A stretch of DNA of 64,000 nucleotides from UBA10646 sp003456175 (GTDB lineage: Bacteria; Bacteroidota; Bacteroidia; Chitinophagales; Chitinophagaceae), in NCBI GenBank assembly GCA_031976225.1, contig DALYLQ010000005.1, positions 1-64,000 of the forward strand, read 5' to 3'. Made by a program: the position numbers and the translations under genes. Position 1 is the stretch's first letter. The number at the start of each line of letters is the position of its first letter. This document shows positions 1-8,612 of this stretch, in pieces. The notes under the pieces were generated by a model. That model worked only from the letters and a program-made list of their open reading frames with translations. It was not told the origin of the DNA and made no database searches.

Positions 1-388
1 AGCCAGTAGGCATAATTTCTAATCCGCTACGTTTTACAAATGGCGCACTAATAACGTGCTGACCAATTAAAAGCTCGGGGTTGCGACCAGAAATTAAACT
101 GAGGTACAAGAGTGCATCGGCATGCTTACTAACCTGCGACGGCGAACCAGGAAATAATATAACAGGTATGTGGCAGGTAGCTTTTATTTGCTGAATACAC
201 TCGTCTAAATTTTGAGAAATTACTAAACTACCACCTACGAAAAAATAGTCTACAGCTGCATCAGTAGCTAATTGTACTAATTGCTCAATATTAGCTGGCG
301 TAACCTTATCTGGGTCAATGAGCACCGCAAACGACTTTCGGCCCGTTTTCTTCTTTTCTAATAATTGTTGATATAGCTGTTGCTTCAT
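1..388 (-). CDS. Geranylgeranylglyceryl/heptaprenylglyceryl phosphate synthase-like protein (partial)
   Basis: The gene runs off the left edge; its N-terminal ~129 residues are visible, starting at an ATG (complement of 386-388). The reading frame shows the family phosphate-binding barrel hallmarks: FAVLIDPDK near residue 20 and a FVGGS strand-loop near residue 50, followed by VILFPGSP. These match the PcrB/GGGP synthase family, TIM-barrel prenyltransferases that join a polyprenyl diphosphate to sn-glycerol-1-phosphate. Bacteroidota commonly carry such an enzyme although its physiological lipid is not settled. The C-terminus is outside the window, so prenyl chain-length residues cannot be read. 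No partner gene is evident; the next gene on the same strand lies about 100 bp upstream. Confidence 0.88.
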   Translation of the reverse strand, partial: MKQQLYQQLLEKKKTGRKSFAVLIDPDKVTPANIEQLVQLATDAAVDYFFVGGSLVISQNLDECIQQIKATCHIPVILFPGSPSQVSKHADALLYLSLISGRNPELLIGQHVISAPFVKRSGLEIMPTG

Positions 389-491
389 GCCATTGATTAA
401 GGTGCTATTGCAAAAATGCAAAAAACTTTGATTAAGCTACAAAAAGTTTAATGCAATTCTAATTTAGTGGAATTACATTAAATCTTAGTAA

Positions 492-1124
492 CTAATTCAC
501 AGATACCTTTTCCCAGTTTTTTGTTGCAAAGTTGAACTGCTTAATAACTCTTGCAGGGTTACCTACTGCAATGCTATAGGGCGGAATACTTTTGGTAACT
601 ACGGCTCCGGCAGCTATAACGCTGTTTCTGCCAATGGTAATGCCTGCAGTTAATACTGCATTAGCACCAATCCAACAGCCTTCTTCAACTGTTATTTGGG
701 CAGTAGAAGTACCTTGTGCATGTATGGGCTTGGTAACATCGTCGTAATTATGATTAAGGCCACTAGCTACTATATTTTGAGCAAAAATTACATCGTTCGC
801 AATGTGTACAGGGCCAATTATAACGTTGCCAATACCTACTAAAGAGCGGGCTCCAATATATACGCTACCAACGCCATTATTAATGGTAGCAAAGCTTTCA
901 ATGATAGCGCCATCGCCCATTTCAAAACTATTGAACGGAAAAACATCCATTCTGGTATTACCTCGAACCTGAGCACCTTTACCTCGTTTATGGTAAAACC
1001 TATTTAATATATTACGAACCCACCAACGAGGTCTAGCTTCGTTTTTAGGTACCAATAACCAATGAACAAAATTTTTGAGGGCTTGGTTGTTATTTAAGAA
1101 TGCGGGTGCGGCCATAAAGAGCAA
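492..1124 (-). CDS. Hexapeptide-repeat (LbH) acyltransferase, exopolysaccharide-type
   Basis: A 210-residue protein whose central and C-terminal part is a left-handed beta-helix built from hexapeptide repeats (for example IGARSL VGIGNV, IGANAV LTAGIT, IGRNSV IAAGAV). It ends with the typical closing motif IPPYSIAVGNPARVI. This is the WbbJ/WcaF-type family that O-acetylates sugars or lipid-linked oligosaccharides using acyl-CoA; the catalytic His is probably in GLNHNYDD. It is transcribed away from the exopolysaccharide operon that starts at 1298, but proximity suggests it decorates that polymer. The start could be the ATG at 1115 (MAAPAF) rather than 1124. A copy of the dispersed mini-hairpin (1126-1141) sits at the start codon. 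Confidence 0.85.
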   Translation of the reverse strand: MLFMAAPAFLNNNQALKNFVHWLLVPKNEARPRWWVRNILNRFYHKRGKGAQVRGNTRMDVFPFNSFEMGDGAIIESFATINNGVGSVYIGARSLVGIGNVIIGPVHIANDVIFAQNIVASGLNHNYDDVTKPIHAQGTSTAQITVEEGCWIGANAVLTAGITIGRNSVIAAGAVVTKSIPPYSIAVGNPARVIKQFNFATKNWEKVSVN

Positions 1125-1297
1125 ACATTTACCCGTAAGGGCTACTTATTACAATGGGTTTCAGTAAAGTTGTAACTTTATTGCAAAAAGAGAAAGAAAA
1201 GCGTTGGTTTTGAGCAAAAAAATATCTTTTTTACATCCATTCCTGTGGCTTACCGTGTAACTTGCAACAACGAAACCTACCAAAACAATCGCCCTGA

Positions 1298-1669
1298 ATG
1301 AAAAAGAAGATATTAGCTGTAGATGATGATGTGGTAATACTAAAACTACTTGGCCATATACTTGGGAAAGATTATGAACTTACCGTTCACAAAAGCGGTA
1401 TTGATGCCTTCAGTTGGTTAGAAGATGGCAACCATCCAGATTTAGTGATTTCAGACTTGAATATGCCTTATTTCCCCGGGCAGAGTTTTGTAAAGAATCT
1501 AAAAATCAGTGGTTTTTATAAAGATACACCTGTGCTAGTACTATCGGGCGTTCCCGATCTTGATGAACAGGTGGCAAAAATGCCCTTTGCAGTAGATGCC
1601 TACATACGAAAGCCATTCAATCCAACCAAACTCACTGAAACGATACAAGATATACTTAACCGCAAGTAA
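1298..1669 (+). CDS. Single-domain response regulator (CheY-like receiver)
   Basis: The 123 residues form just one receiver domain. The acidic pocket is D9/D10/D11, the predicted phospho-acceptor is D53 (in ISDLNMP), S83 is the conserved Ser/Thr and K105 (in IRKPF) the conserved lysine, so all active-site residues are present. There is no output domain. It is the first gene of the exopolysaccharide operon: only 5 bp separate its stop from the next gene, a sugar transferase that itself has a receiver-like N-terminus. This suggests, as inference, a phosphorylation input into polymer initiation. No cognate kinase lies adjacent; the hybrid kinase at 59441-60862 is distant. A TAACTTGC sequence about 40 bp upstream resembles a weak Bacteroidota -7 box. 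Confidence 0.93.
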   Translation: MKKKILAVDDDVVILKLLGHILGKDYELTVHKSGIDAFSWLEDGNHPDLVISDLNMPYFPGQSFVKNLKISGFYKDTPVLVLSGVPDLDEQVAKMPFAVDAYIRKPFNPTKLTETIQDILNRK

Positions 1670-1674
1670 CCTTT

Positions 1675-2763
1675 ATGTACACCAACAAAGAATTTTCTGC
1701 TGTAGCTGAAGCAAGCATTAGGGTTGCTGCACTTATTACCAGCGATCCGGCATTGTATCAACTCGATAAAATGGGTGGTGGTTTTCTCATTCACTACTCT
1801 AGCAATGTAGCCGAATACGAATACTACTTGGCAGAACAATCTATTAATACCTTACCCGAAGTATTGTTAATTGAAGCCGACCCTTACGGTAAATGTTTTG
1901 AGCTGATTCAAAAAGAACAAAAGAATCCATTATTAAAAGGGCTCATCATTGTATTGCTCGCACCGCAAAGCGATAAAGAGTTGGCGGGCAAAGCAAGAAG
2001 CATGAAGCTGCACGATTTTTATGCAGCACCTTTTGAAATACAGTCGCTAGCAGAACGCTTACAGTTTTTGGTAAAGTTTAAATTCATTAAGCCGAATTTA
2101 GATGATTTAGCAAAAGTTGAAATCACCTACAAGTTGCCCTTGAGCAAGCGAGTGTTCGATATTCTTTTTGCTGGTTCACTCATCATTGTATTATCGCCGC
2201 TAATGCTTATTGTGGCATTATTGATACGGTTGGAAAGTAGAGGTCCCATCATTTACAAGAGTAAGCGAGTAGGCACAGGCTATAAAATATTCGACTTCTA
2301 TAAATTCAGAAGTATGCGGCCCGATGCTGATAAGTTACTAGCCAAGCTTGCAGAAGAAATGAATCAGTACCAAGATGGTGAAGGCCCGGCAGGAAAAAGT
2401 GCTTTTGTAAAATTAAAGAACGATCCTCGTATCACTAAAATCGGCAACTTCATTCGTAATACGAGTATCGATGAATTACCACAGCTGTTCAATATACTAA
2501 AAGGAGATATGAGTACTGTTGGTAACCGACCTTTACCATTATACGAGGCCGAAATGCTTACCAGCGGCGAGTGGGCCAATCGTTTTTTAGCTCCAGCAGG
2601 CTTAACGGGTCTATGGCAGGTGAGTAAGCGTGGTAAAGATGATATGAGTGAAAGGGAGCGTAAGAAATTAGATAATTTTTACGCTGATAAGCATAGTTTT
2701 TGGCTCGATATGAAAATTTTACTCGGCACCATACCTGCCGTGTTTCAAAAAGAAAAAGTGTAA
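1675..2763 (+). CDS. Receiver-like domain fused to polyprenyl-phosphate sugar-1-phosphate transferase
   Basis: A 362-residue two-part protein. Residues ~1-135 look like a degenerate receiver (LLIEAD, IIVLLAP, FYAAPFE in the order of strands 3 to 5) without a clear phospho-acceptor. Residues ~155-362 are a bacterial sugar transferase (WcaJ/PglC superfamily): one hydrophobic re-entrant or TM segment (~159-185), a KFRSMRPDAD motif, ELPQLFNILKGDMSTVGNRP and GLTGLWQVS. This family moves a sugar-1-phosphate from an NDP-sugar to undecaprenyl phosphate at the inner face of the cytoplasmic membrane, starting repeat-unit assembly. It lacks the usual N-terminal multi-TM region of WcaJ-type enzymes. It is translationally close to the receiver gene before it and followed after 8 bp by the TolC-like gene. 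Confidence 0.92.
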   Translation: MYTNKEFSAVAEASIRVAALITSDPALYQLDKMGGGFLIHYSSNVAEYEYYLAEQSINTLPEVLLIEADPYGKCFELIQKEQKNPLLKGLIIVLLAPQSDKELAGKARSMKLHDFYAAPFEIQSLAERLQFLVKFKFIKPNLDDLAKVEITYKLPLSKRVFDILFAGSLIIVLSPLMLIVALLIRLESRGPIIYKSKRVGTGYKIFDFYKFRSMRPDADKLLAKLAEEMNQYQDGEGPAGKSAFVKLKNDPRITKIGNFIRNTSIDELPQLFNILKGDMSTVGNRPLPLYEAEMLTSGEWANRFLAPAGLTGLWQVSKRGKDDMSERERKKLDNFYADKHSFWLDMKILLGTIPAVFQKEKV

Positions 2764-2771
2764 CACGGTTA

Positions 2772-3461
2772 ATGAAATTAATAGCGCTACTGCCCATATC
2801 GTTTGTTTTTGGTTGTTTGCTATACTGCAATACAATTACAGCACAGCCAATGCACAGCATGCTTCCCGATGTAGATACGGGAATGGTACGTAAGTTGATA
2901 GATACTGCCCGTAAGTATTATCCTAAGGTATATGCCTTTAAAACAAAAGTTGCTTTCGCACAAACGCAAGTAAAGCGAGAACGCCTCAGTTGGTGGGATG
3001 TATTTACATTCTCTTTCTTATACAGTCCTAACAATACCACACAGTTAGTAGAACCTAGCTTGCTCAATGGTTATCAGGTAGGGTTGTTTATACAATTCGG
3101 TAGATTTTTGCAAACACCCAAAGCGGTGAAACAAGCAAAACAATTACAGCAAGTTGCAGAATACGATTTAGCAGAATATCAATTAACCTTAGCGGTAGAA
3201 GTAAAAACACGCTATTTCACGTATGTTCAATCTTTGGCAAGTTTAAGAATGTTTTCTAATGCTGCAGCCGATGCTGCAGGCGCTGTGAAAAGTGCACGTA
3301 TACGATTTGAAAGAGGTGAAGCAAAGTTTGAAGAGTATAATAGTACCTTGTTGGTATTTAGCCAGCAATCGCAACTGAAAATTCAAAGTGAAGCTGCTAT
3401 GTTGGTAGCGAAGGCTAGATTAGAAGAACTGCTTGGTAAAAAATTGGAGGATATACATTAA
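2772..3461 (+). CDS. Short exported TolC/OEP-like coiled-coil protein of the exopolysaccharide locus
   Basis: Starting at ATG 2772, eight bases after the previous stop, the protein has 229 residues with a signal peptide (MKLIALLPISFVFGCLLY...ITAQP). A longer frame opens at 2700 but would overlap the sugar transferase. The mature part has TolC-family features: long amphipathic helices rich in Ala/Gln, an internal beta-like stretch (FTFSFLYSP, YQVGLFIQFG) and a helix ending ARLEELLGKKLEDI. It is about half the length of usual TolC/OEP subunits, equivalent to one repeat. No Wza-type export protein occurs in the locus, so it may serve the outer-membrane export step; that is inference. Its stop overlaps the next start (TAATG). 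Confidence 0.7.
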   Translation: MKLIALLPISFVFGCLLYCNTITAQPMHSMLPDVDTGMVRKLIDTARKYYPKVYAFKTKVAFAQTQVKRERLSWWDVFTFSFLYSPNNTTQLVEPSLLNGYQVGLFIQFGRFLQTPKAVKQAKQLQQVAEYDLAEYQLTLAVEVKTRYFTYVQSLASLRMFSNAAADAAGAVKSARIRFERGEAKFEEYNSTLLVFSQQSQLKIQSEAAMLVAKARLEELLGKKLEDIH

Positions 3462-5692
3462 TGGAGTTTGCGAATTTTTTCAGACTGCTCTATAAACAGC
3501 GTTATACATTGGTGCTAGTACCAATTGTAACGGTGGTAATTACGTATTTCCTTACGCGTAATCTTCCCAATGCTTATGTATCAAAGGCTCAAATAGGAAC
3601 GGGGTTAGTAGATCAAAGTCAGGTAGTTCTTTCTGAACGTTCTGGTATGGAGCAAGAAAGCAGAATTAACCAAGAGTTTAATAACCTGATTCAAACCATT
3701 CTAAATAAACGCATTATTGATCAGGTGGGATATCGGTTGATTATACATGATATTACTGATACGCTGCCCTACAAAGAAGAGAGTAAATTACTCAAGGCAT
3801 TAAATGCTGAAGCCGTTGCACATGCTATAAAAGTATACTCACGTAAATACAACGAACGTGAGCCGTTAAATCTTGGCGATGAAGATCAGAAAGGGCTACA
3901 TGAGGTGATGAAATCGATGGGGTACGATGAAGAAAGCTTGCAGAAAAAATTGATGGTGTATCGTTTAAATGGTAGCGATTTTATTCAAGTAGAATTTGAG
4001 GCGAACGATGCTCGATTGAGTGCTGCCGTTGTGAATGCTGTAATTGAAGAATTCATCAATTATTACACTAGCGTTGTAAAAGAAAATCAGCTCAAAGCTG
4101 TTAACTTCTTAGATAGTGTTTTAAGAAAGAAAGAAGGCGATTTAAATAAACAAGTACAAGAATTACGAGATTATAAAATCAGAAACCGAGTTCTAAACTT
4201 AAGCGAACAAGCGAAACAGCTATACGAACAAATCAAAGGTGTTGAAGATCGTAGGCAACAATTACAGCAAGTGGTAGCGGCCAATAAAGGCGCATTGAAG
4301 GGTATTGATGGCAAGTTTGACCCTATTAGCAGAAAGTATGTAGAAAGTGCTTTAGTAGAAATTAACCAACAAATTGTGGGTACCAAAAATGCACTTGCCA
4401 AGGCTAATGATGCGTATGTTAGGAGCAACTTCGCACCTGAATACAAGTATCGTATCGATTCTTTGCAAAACATTTTAGAGCAACAAATTCAAAATGCTAG
4501 CGACAAATACATCAGCAATCCGTTGGCTAGTAAAGACAATCTTGTTTCCCAAAAAATAGGCTTAGAAGTAGCAAAAGATGTTGCTTCTAATGGTATTAGC
4601 ACCGTAGATCAAGAGTTGGCTCGTTTGAATCGCAAGTTCGATATGTTGATGCCGCACGAAGCCGTAATTCAACAATACGAAAACAATATTAGTATAGCTA
4701 GTGCCGAATACATAGAAATTTTAAAGAAGTACAACCAAACCAGCCTTGATGCTAAGTTGAGTATAAGGTTACGTCAAGTTCAAAAAGCACAACCGGGTAC
4801 ACTCATACCATCTAAAAAAATGCTGTTAGTAGTGCTTTCGGGTATGATCAGTTTTGTGTTCTGTATTATAGTATTGTTCGTGTTGTTCTACTTAGATCAT
4901 TCTGTAAAAAGTGTGAAACAGCTTGCCAACGATACAGGCCTGCCTGTACTAGGAGAAACTAACATGATTCAAGGTAAAAGCATTGATCTAACACAAATTT
5001 GGAATGTTGCTGGTAATTGGGAATTACAACGATTGAAAGATCAAACAAGAGCAATCAGATACGAGATAGATCAAGATGTTACGCCTACCGAAAACCTAGT
5101 AGTAGTTAGTAGTATTAAAGAAGGTGAAGGCCGAACTTTTGTAGCACTCAATTTAGCTTACGCATATGCAGCTATTAACAAGTCTGTTTTATTGCTCGAT
5201 GGTAATTTTAGCAATCCTTCTATTACGCAATTCACCCAACCTGCAGTAACCCTCAATCAGTACATTGATGGTAAGGCTGTTATGCCACATGCTGCTATTG
5301 GAGAAATTAGTGTAATGGGTAATGAAGGAGGCGATATTACCCTCTTTGAAATGGAAGTAGAGGCTGTAGTGCGTGAAAAAATTGATGCACTTAAAAAGGC
5401 TTACGACGTTGTTATTGTTGAGGCACCCCCACTCAAGCAACAAAGTAAAAGTAAAGAGTGGGTAAGTGTAGCCGATAGGGTGGTAGCAATTTTTCAAGCC
5501 AACCAAACAGTGAATGGTGCCATGAAGCCACATATTACTTACTACACACAATTAGGTGCCTCGTTTTGTGGCTTTGTACTCAATAAATCTGGCATTATTG
5601 CTAAACCACGCAAAGGCTTAATATACCGTTTGAAGCAACTTTTGCCGAAGCGAAAGGGCATTACTTTCACAGGTAGTAAAAAGAAAAAATAG
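3461..5692 (+). CDS. Wzz/Wzc-type polysaccharide co-polymerase with degenerate BY-kinase domain
   Basis: A 743-residue inner-membrane protein. It has an N-terminal Wzz domain with TM1 (~15-32), a long periplasmic coiled-coil region (~200-440, with a large intervening segment), TM2 (~453-477), and a cytoplasmic P-loop domain of the CpsD/CapB BY-kinase type (~505-743). Such proteins set polymer length and link it to export. The Walker A region reads KEGEGRTFVALNLA, so the usual GK(S/T) lysine is Arg, while the Walker A' aspartate (LLLDGNF) is retained. The tail is Lys/Arg-rich without the usual tyrosine cluster. ATP binding and autophosphorylation are therefore doubtful. It overlaps the TolC-like gene by one base and is 6 bp from the glycosyltransferase. 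Confidence 0.9.
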   Translation: MEFANFFRLLYKQRYTLVLVPIVTVVITYFLTRNLPNAYVSKAQIGTGLVDQSQVVLSERSGMEQESRINQEFNNLIQTILNKRIIDQVGYRLIIHDITDTLPYKEESKLLKALNAEAVAHAIKVYSRKYNEREPLNLGDEDQKGLHEVMKSMGYDEESLQKKLMVYRLNGSDFIQVEFEANDARLSAAVVNAVIEEFINYYTSVVKENQLKAVNFLDSVLRKKEGDLNKQVQELRDYKIRNRVLNLSEQAKQLYEQIKGVEDRRQQLQQVVAANKGALKGIDGKFDPISRKYVESALVEINQQIVGTKNALAKANDAYVRSNFAPEYKYRIDSLQNILEQQIQNASDKYISNPLASKDNLVSQKIGLEVAKDVASNGISTVDQELARLNRKFDMLMPHEAVIQQYENNISIASAEYIEILKKYNQTSLDAKLSIRLRQVQKAQPGTLIPSKKMLLVVLSGMISFVFCIIVLFVLFYLDHSVKSVKQLANDTGLPVLGETNMIQGKSIDLTQIWNVAGNWELQRLKDQTRAIRYEIDQDVTPTENLVVVSSIKEGEGRTFVALNLAYAYAAINKSVLLLDGNFSNPSITQFTQPAVTLNQYIDGKAVMPHAAIGEISVMGNEGGDITLFEMEVEAVVREKIDALKKAYDVVIVEAPPLKQQSKSKEWVSVADRVVAIFQANQTVNGAMKPHITYYTQLGASFCGFVLNKSGIIAKPRKGLIYRLKQLLPKRKGITFTGSKKKK

Positions 5693-5698
5693 TAATAT

Positions 5699-6919
5699 AT
5701 GACAAGCCTGCTCGAAATACTATGGATAGTAGTACAAGTGTTGGTGGGCTACCATTTGGTGCTACCACTATGTATGTACTTAATATATTGTTTGGTTCCT
5801 AAAAAGTATCAACATTTACCGCAAGGTAACTTCGGTGATAACGCGGAGCCTGATTACGCTATCATTGTTACGGCATACCAGCAAACTGATAACTTGCCTG
5901 TAGTAGTGAATAAACTACTTGAGCAAACGTATACTAATTATTTAATTTATGTAGTAGCCGATAATTGCGATATTACCAACCTACATTTCAATAGAGATAA
6001 GGTGGTTTTATTACGGCCAGAAGAAGTTTTAGCAGGTAACACAAAAAGTCATTTCTACGCTATACAACGCTTTAAAAGGCAACACTCGCATGTTACCATT
6101 ATTGATAGCGATAATATTACACACCCGCATTATTTAGCTGAACTAAATAAACTTTTTGCTAAAGGTTTCAGTGCCGTGCAAGGTATTCGTAATCCTAAAA
6201 ATTTAAATACTACTTACGCTTGTTTAGATGCAGCAAGAGATATTTATTACCATTTTTACGATGGTAAGGTACTTTTTACATTAGGTAGTTCTGCAACGCT
6301 TGCAGGCTCTGGTATGGCATTTACCGTAAGGCTCTATCGCGATTGCTTAGAAAATAACCCCATAAGCGGTGCTGGTTTCGATAAAGTATTGCAATACGAA
6401 ATTTTAAAACGTGGTTATCGCATTGCGTTCACAGAAGCCGCGGAAGTGTTAGATGAAAAAACTTCTAAAACAGATCAATTGGTGAATCAGCGTGCACGTT
6501 GGATTAACACCTGGTTTAAATATTGTAAATTCGGTTTATTCTTATTATTAAAAGGTATAACACGTTTTAACATCAATCAAATACTATTTGGTGTGGTACT
6601 GTTGCGACCGCCACTCTTCATTTTCTTGTTGCTAGGCATGGTATTTATGTTTGTGAATATTTTGCTACAACCTTTGGCAGCCTTGGTATGGGCATTAGGT
6701 TTTATAGCTTTTGTACTAGGTTTTATGGTGAGTTTGTGGAGCAGCCACACGCCTAAGGTGGTGTACGAAAGTTTAGTTAATATTCCTAAATTCATGTATT
6801 ACCAAGTAGTATCGTTACTGCATGCCCGCAACGCCAATAAGCGAAGTGTTGCAACGGTACACAGTGCGCCGCCAGTGAACGATAACCTTACGGTAAATGA
6901 TAGAACGCCAAAGCCATGA
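5699..6919 (+). CDS. Membrane glycosyltransferase, GT2 family
   Basis: A 406-residue protein with an N-terminal TM segment (~5-30), a GT-A domain (~50-270) and two to three C-terminal TM segments (~300-370). Catalytic landmarks are the metal-binding DSDN (~135-138), GSGMAF, and the QRARW acceptor-side motif near 263, as in processive or polymer-forming GT2 enzymes. It probably adds a sugar to the lipid-linked repeat or extends a polymer at the cytoplasmic face. Two copies of the dispersed mini-hairpin lie in the gene, at 5813 near the 5' end and at 6886 near the 3' end. Its TGA stop overlaps the ATG of the small membrane protein (ATGA). Confidence 0.9.
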   Translation: MTSLLEILWIVVQVLVGYHLVLPLCMYLIYCLVPKKYQHLPQGNFGDNAEPDYAIIVTAYQQTDNLPVVVNKLLEQTYTNYLIYVVADNCDITNLHFNRDKVVLLRPEEVLAGNTKSHFYAIQRFKRQHSHVTIIDSDNITHPHYLAELNKLFAKGFSAVQGIRNPKNLNTTYACLDAARDIYYHFYDGKVLFTLGSSATLAGSGMAFTVRLYRDCLENNPISGAGFDKVLQYEILKRGYRIAFTEAAEVLDEKTSKTDQLVNQRARWINTWFKYCKFGLFLLLKGITRFNINQILFGVVLLRPPLFIFLLLGMVFMFVNILLQPLAALVWALGFIAFVLGFMVSLWSSHTPKVVYESLVNIPKFMYYQVVSLLHARNANKRSVATVHSAPPVNDNLTVNDRTPKP

Positions 6920-7065
6920 AAATAGTACGCACAAAAATAGAACCCGATATTAAGCCCGATGAGTTTGAACACTTAACGGCTTGGGAAAAGGCATGCAAAT
7001 TCGCAGCCATACTTTTTGTAGGTGCACTCACTTATTTTTTTGCTATTAAGCTAATGTTTTTATAG
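6916..7065 (+). CDS. Small single-pass membrane protein (49 aa) in the exopolysaccharide operon
   Basis: A short frame that overlaps the preceding glycosyltransferase stop by 4 bases (ATGA) and ends 5 bp before the polymerase start, so it fits the operon without space on either side. The product has a charged N-terminal half (KIVRTKIEPDIKPDEFEHL) and one hydrophobic helix (~27-48) rich in Phe/Ala. I do not recognise a family. The tight coupling at both ends makes translation likely; a role as a small subunit of the adjacent GT2 enzyme or polymerase is only a guess. Confidence 0.6.
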   Translation: MKIVRTKIEPDIKPDEFEHLTAWEKACKFAAILFVGALTYFFAIKLMFL

Positions 7066-7070
7066 CGTGT

Positions 7071-8612
7071 ATGATTAACCAACAACGTTTTGAATTACCA
7101 TTAGAACAGCCTTCTGCATCAGAAAATTGGAAGGCTCGCTTCATGCGTTGGATGCATGAGATAGTGTTGTTGGAGAAGCTCACTTCATGGCAAGGCAAGT
7201 TGTTACTATTAGGCATTAGTGCCATTGTAAGCTTACTTATTTGGAAGGCGGGTATTGTTGGTGGCGTATTGGTGTTAGTGGTAGGTATTGGGCTGCCAGC
7301 AGTATATGCCATTGTTGCCTATCCAAAAATTGGTATCATCATTACACTTTGTTTGGCATATTCTATCATGTGGTTTCTGCGGTTGGGTGTACCTTTTCCT
7401 TTAGGCACCGTGATGGATGGCATTGAACTGCTATTGATGATTGGGTTTCTAGTACGCATTCGAGATGAAAAAAGTTGGTACTTGTTTCAAAATCCGGTGA
7501 GTTACTTGGTAATTATTTGGATTGTATATAACATCTTACAAATCGCTAACCCTACCGCAGAAAGTCGTTTAGCTTGGGTGTACACCATACGTAGTGTTGC
7601 TATTGTAATGCTCACCTATTTTATTTTCACCTATTACATTCGAACAGTTGAATTTATTCGACTGATTTTAAAAATTTGGATTGGCTTTTCTACGTTAGCG
7701 GCAGCCTACGCTTTCAAGCAAGAGTTTTTCGGTTTTTTTCCGCATGAAGATCGTTGGTTGCACAGCGACCCTAACATTGAATTATTGCTGTTTATAGATG
7801 GTCATTGGCGTATCTTTTCTATTTTCAGCGATCCGGTGGCCTATGCTTACAACATGGTAGTGTCAAGTACATTGTGTGTGGTATTAGCAACAGGTAACTT
7901 TTTGAGTTTTAAAAAGCGAATGATTCTGCTTTTTCTAGCAGGATTCATGTTGTTTAACATGTTATTCAGTGGTACACGTGGGGCTTTTGTACTACCTCCG
8001 GCAGCTATTGCTTTGTACTTTATTATGAACTTTAGTCGTAAGGTACTGATTATTGGTTCCATTGGTTTGATAGGTATTATAGGGCTCATTTTTATGCCCA
8101 CGAGCAACGGCACTATTCTTCGTTTTCAATCGGCATTTCGACCCAACGATGATCCCTCATATAAGGTTCGGAAGATGAACCAAAAACGTATTCAGCCTTA
8201 TATTCTCAGTCATCCTATGGGTGGTGGGCTAGGTGCAACAGGTATTTGGGGGCAACGTTTTGCGCCGCATTCTTTTCTGGCAAGTTTCCCACCCGATAGT
8301 GGTTACGTTCGTGTAGCAGTAGAGTTGGGTTGGATTGGCTTATTCATTTTTTGTACGCTAATGTTTTTCATACTGCGGCAAGGCATTATGAACTATTTTA
8401 AAATTCGAGATCCTGAGCTTAAAGCTTACTGTTTGGCAGCAACCTTAGTGGTGTTTTGCTTTAACTTAGGTAACTTTCCGCAAGAAGCTTTAGTGCAGTT
8501 CCCAAGTAATATTTACTTTTATTTGGTAACAGCATTAATCATAGTAACCCAACGATTAGACGCAGAAAAACAACGCACCCTAGCACATGCCACAGCCACT
8601 CATTCAAAATAA
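7071..8612 (+). CDS. O-antigen ligase/polymerase-like (Wzy/WaaL-type) membrane protein
   Basis: A 513-residue polytopic membrane protein with roughly ten hydrophobic segments and a large extracytoplasmic loop between about residues 210 and 260. The C-terminal half holds the O-antigen ligase-superfamily pattern, with LFSGTRGAFVLPPAAIALYF followed by a loop containing GGGLGATG and HSFLASFPPDSGYVRVAVELGWIGL. Members polymerise or ligate undecaprenyl-linked glycans in the periplasm. With the priming transferase and Wzc-like protein in the same operon, a Wzy-type polymerase role is most likely. No flippase (Wzx) gene is visible in the window. The 3' end overlaps the next glycosyltransferase by 26 bp in another frame. 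Confidence 0.88.
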   Translation: MINQQRFELPLEQPSASENWKARFMRWMHEIVLLEKLTSWQGKLLLLGISAIVSLLIWKAGIVGGVLVLVVGIGLPAVYAIVAYPKIGIIITLCLAYSIMWFLRLGVPFPLGTVMDGIELLLMIGFLVRIRDEKSWYLFQNPVSYLVIIWIVYNILQIANPTAESRLAWVYTIRSVAIVMLTYFIFTYYIRTVEFIRLILKIWIGFSTLAAAYAFKQEFFGFFPHEDRWLHSDPNIELLLFIDGHWRIFSIFSDPVAYAYNMVVSSTLCVVLATGNFLSFKKRMILLFLAGFMLFNMLFSGTRGAFVLPPAAIALYFIMNFSRKVLIIGSIGLIGIIGLIFMPTSNGTILRFQSAFRPNDDPSYKVRKMNQKRIQPYILSHPMGGGLGATGIWGQRFAPHSFLASFPPDSGYVRVAVELGWIGLFIFCTLMFFILRQGIMNYFKIRDPELKAYCLAATLVVFCFNLGNFPQEALVQFPSNIYFYLVTALIIVTQRLDAEKQRTLAHATATHSK

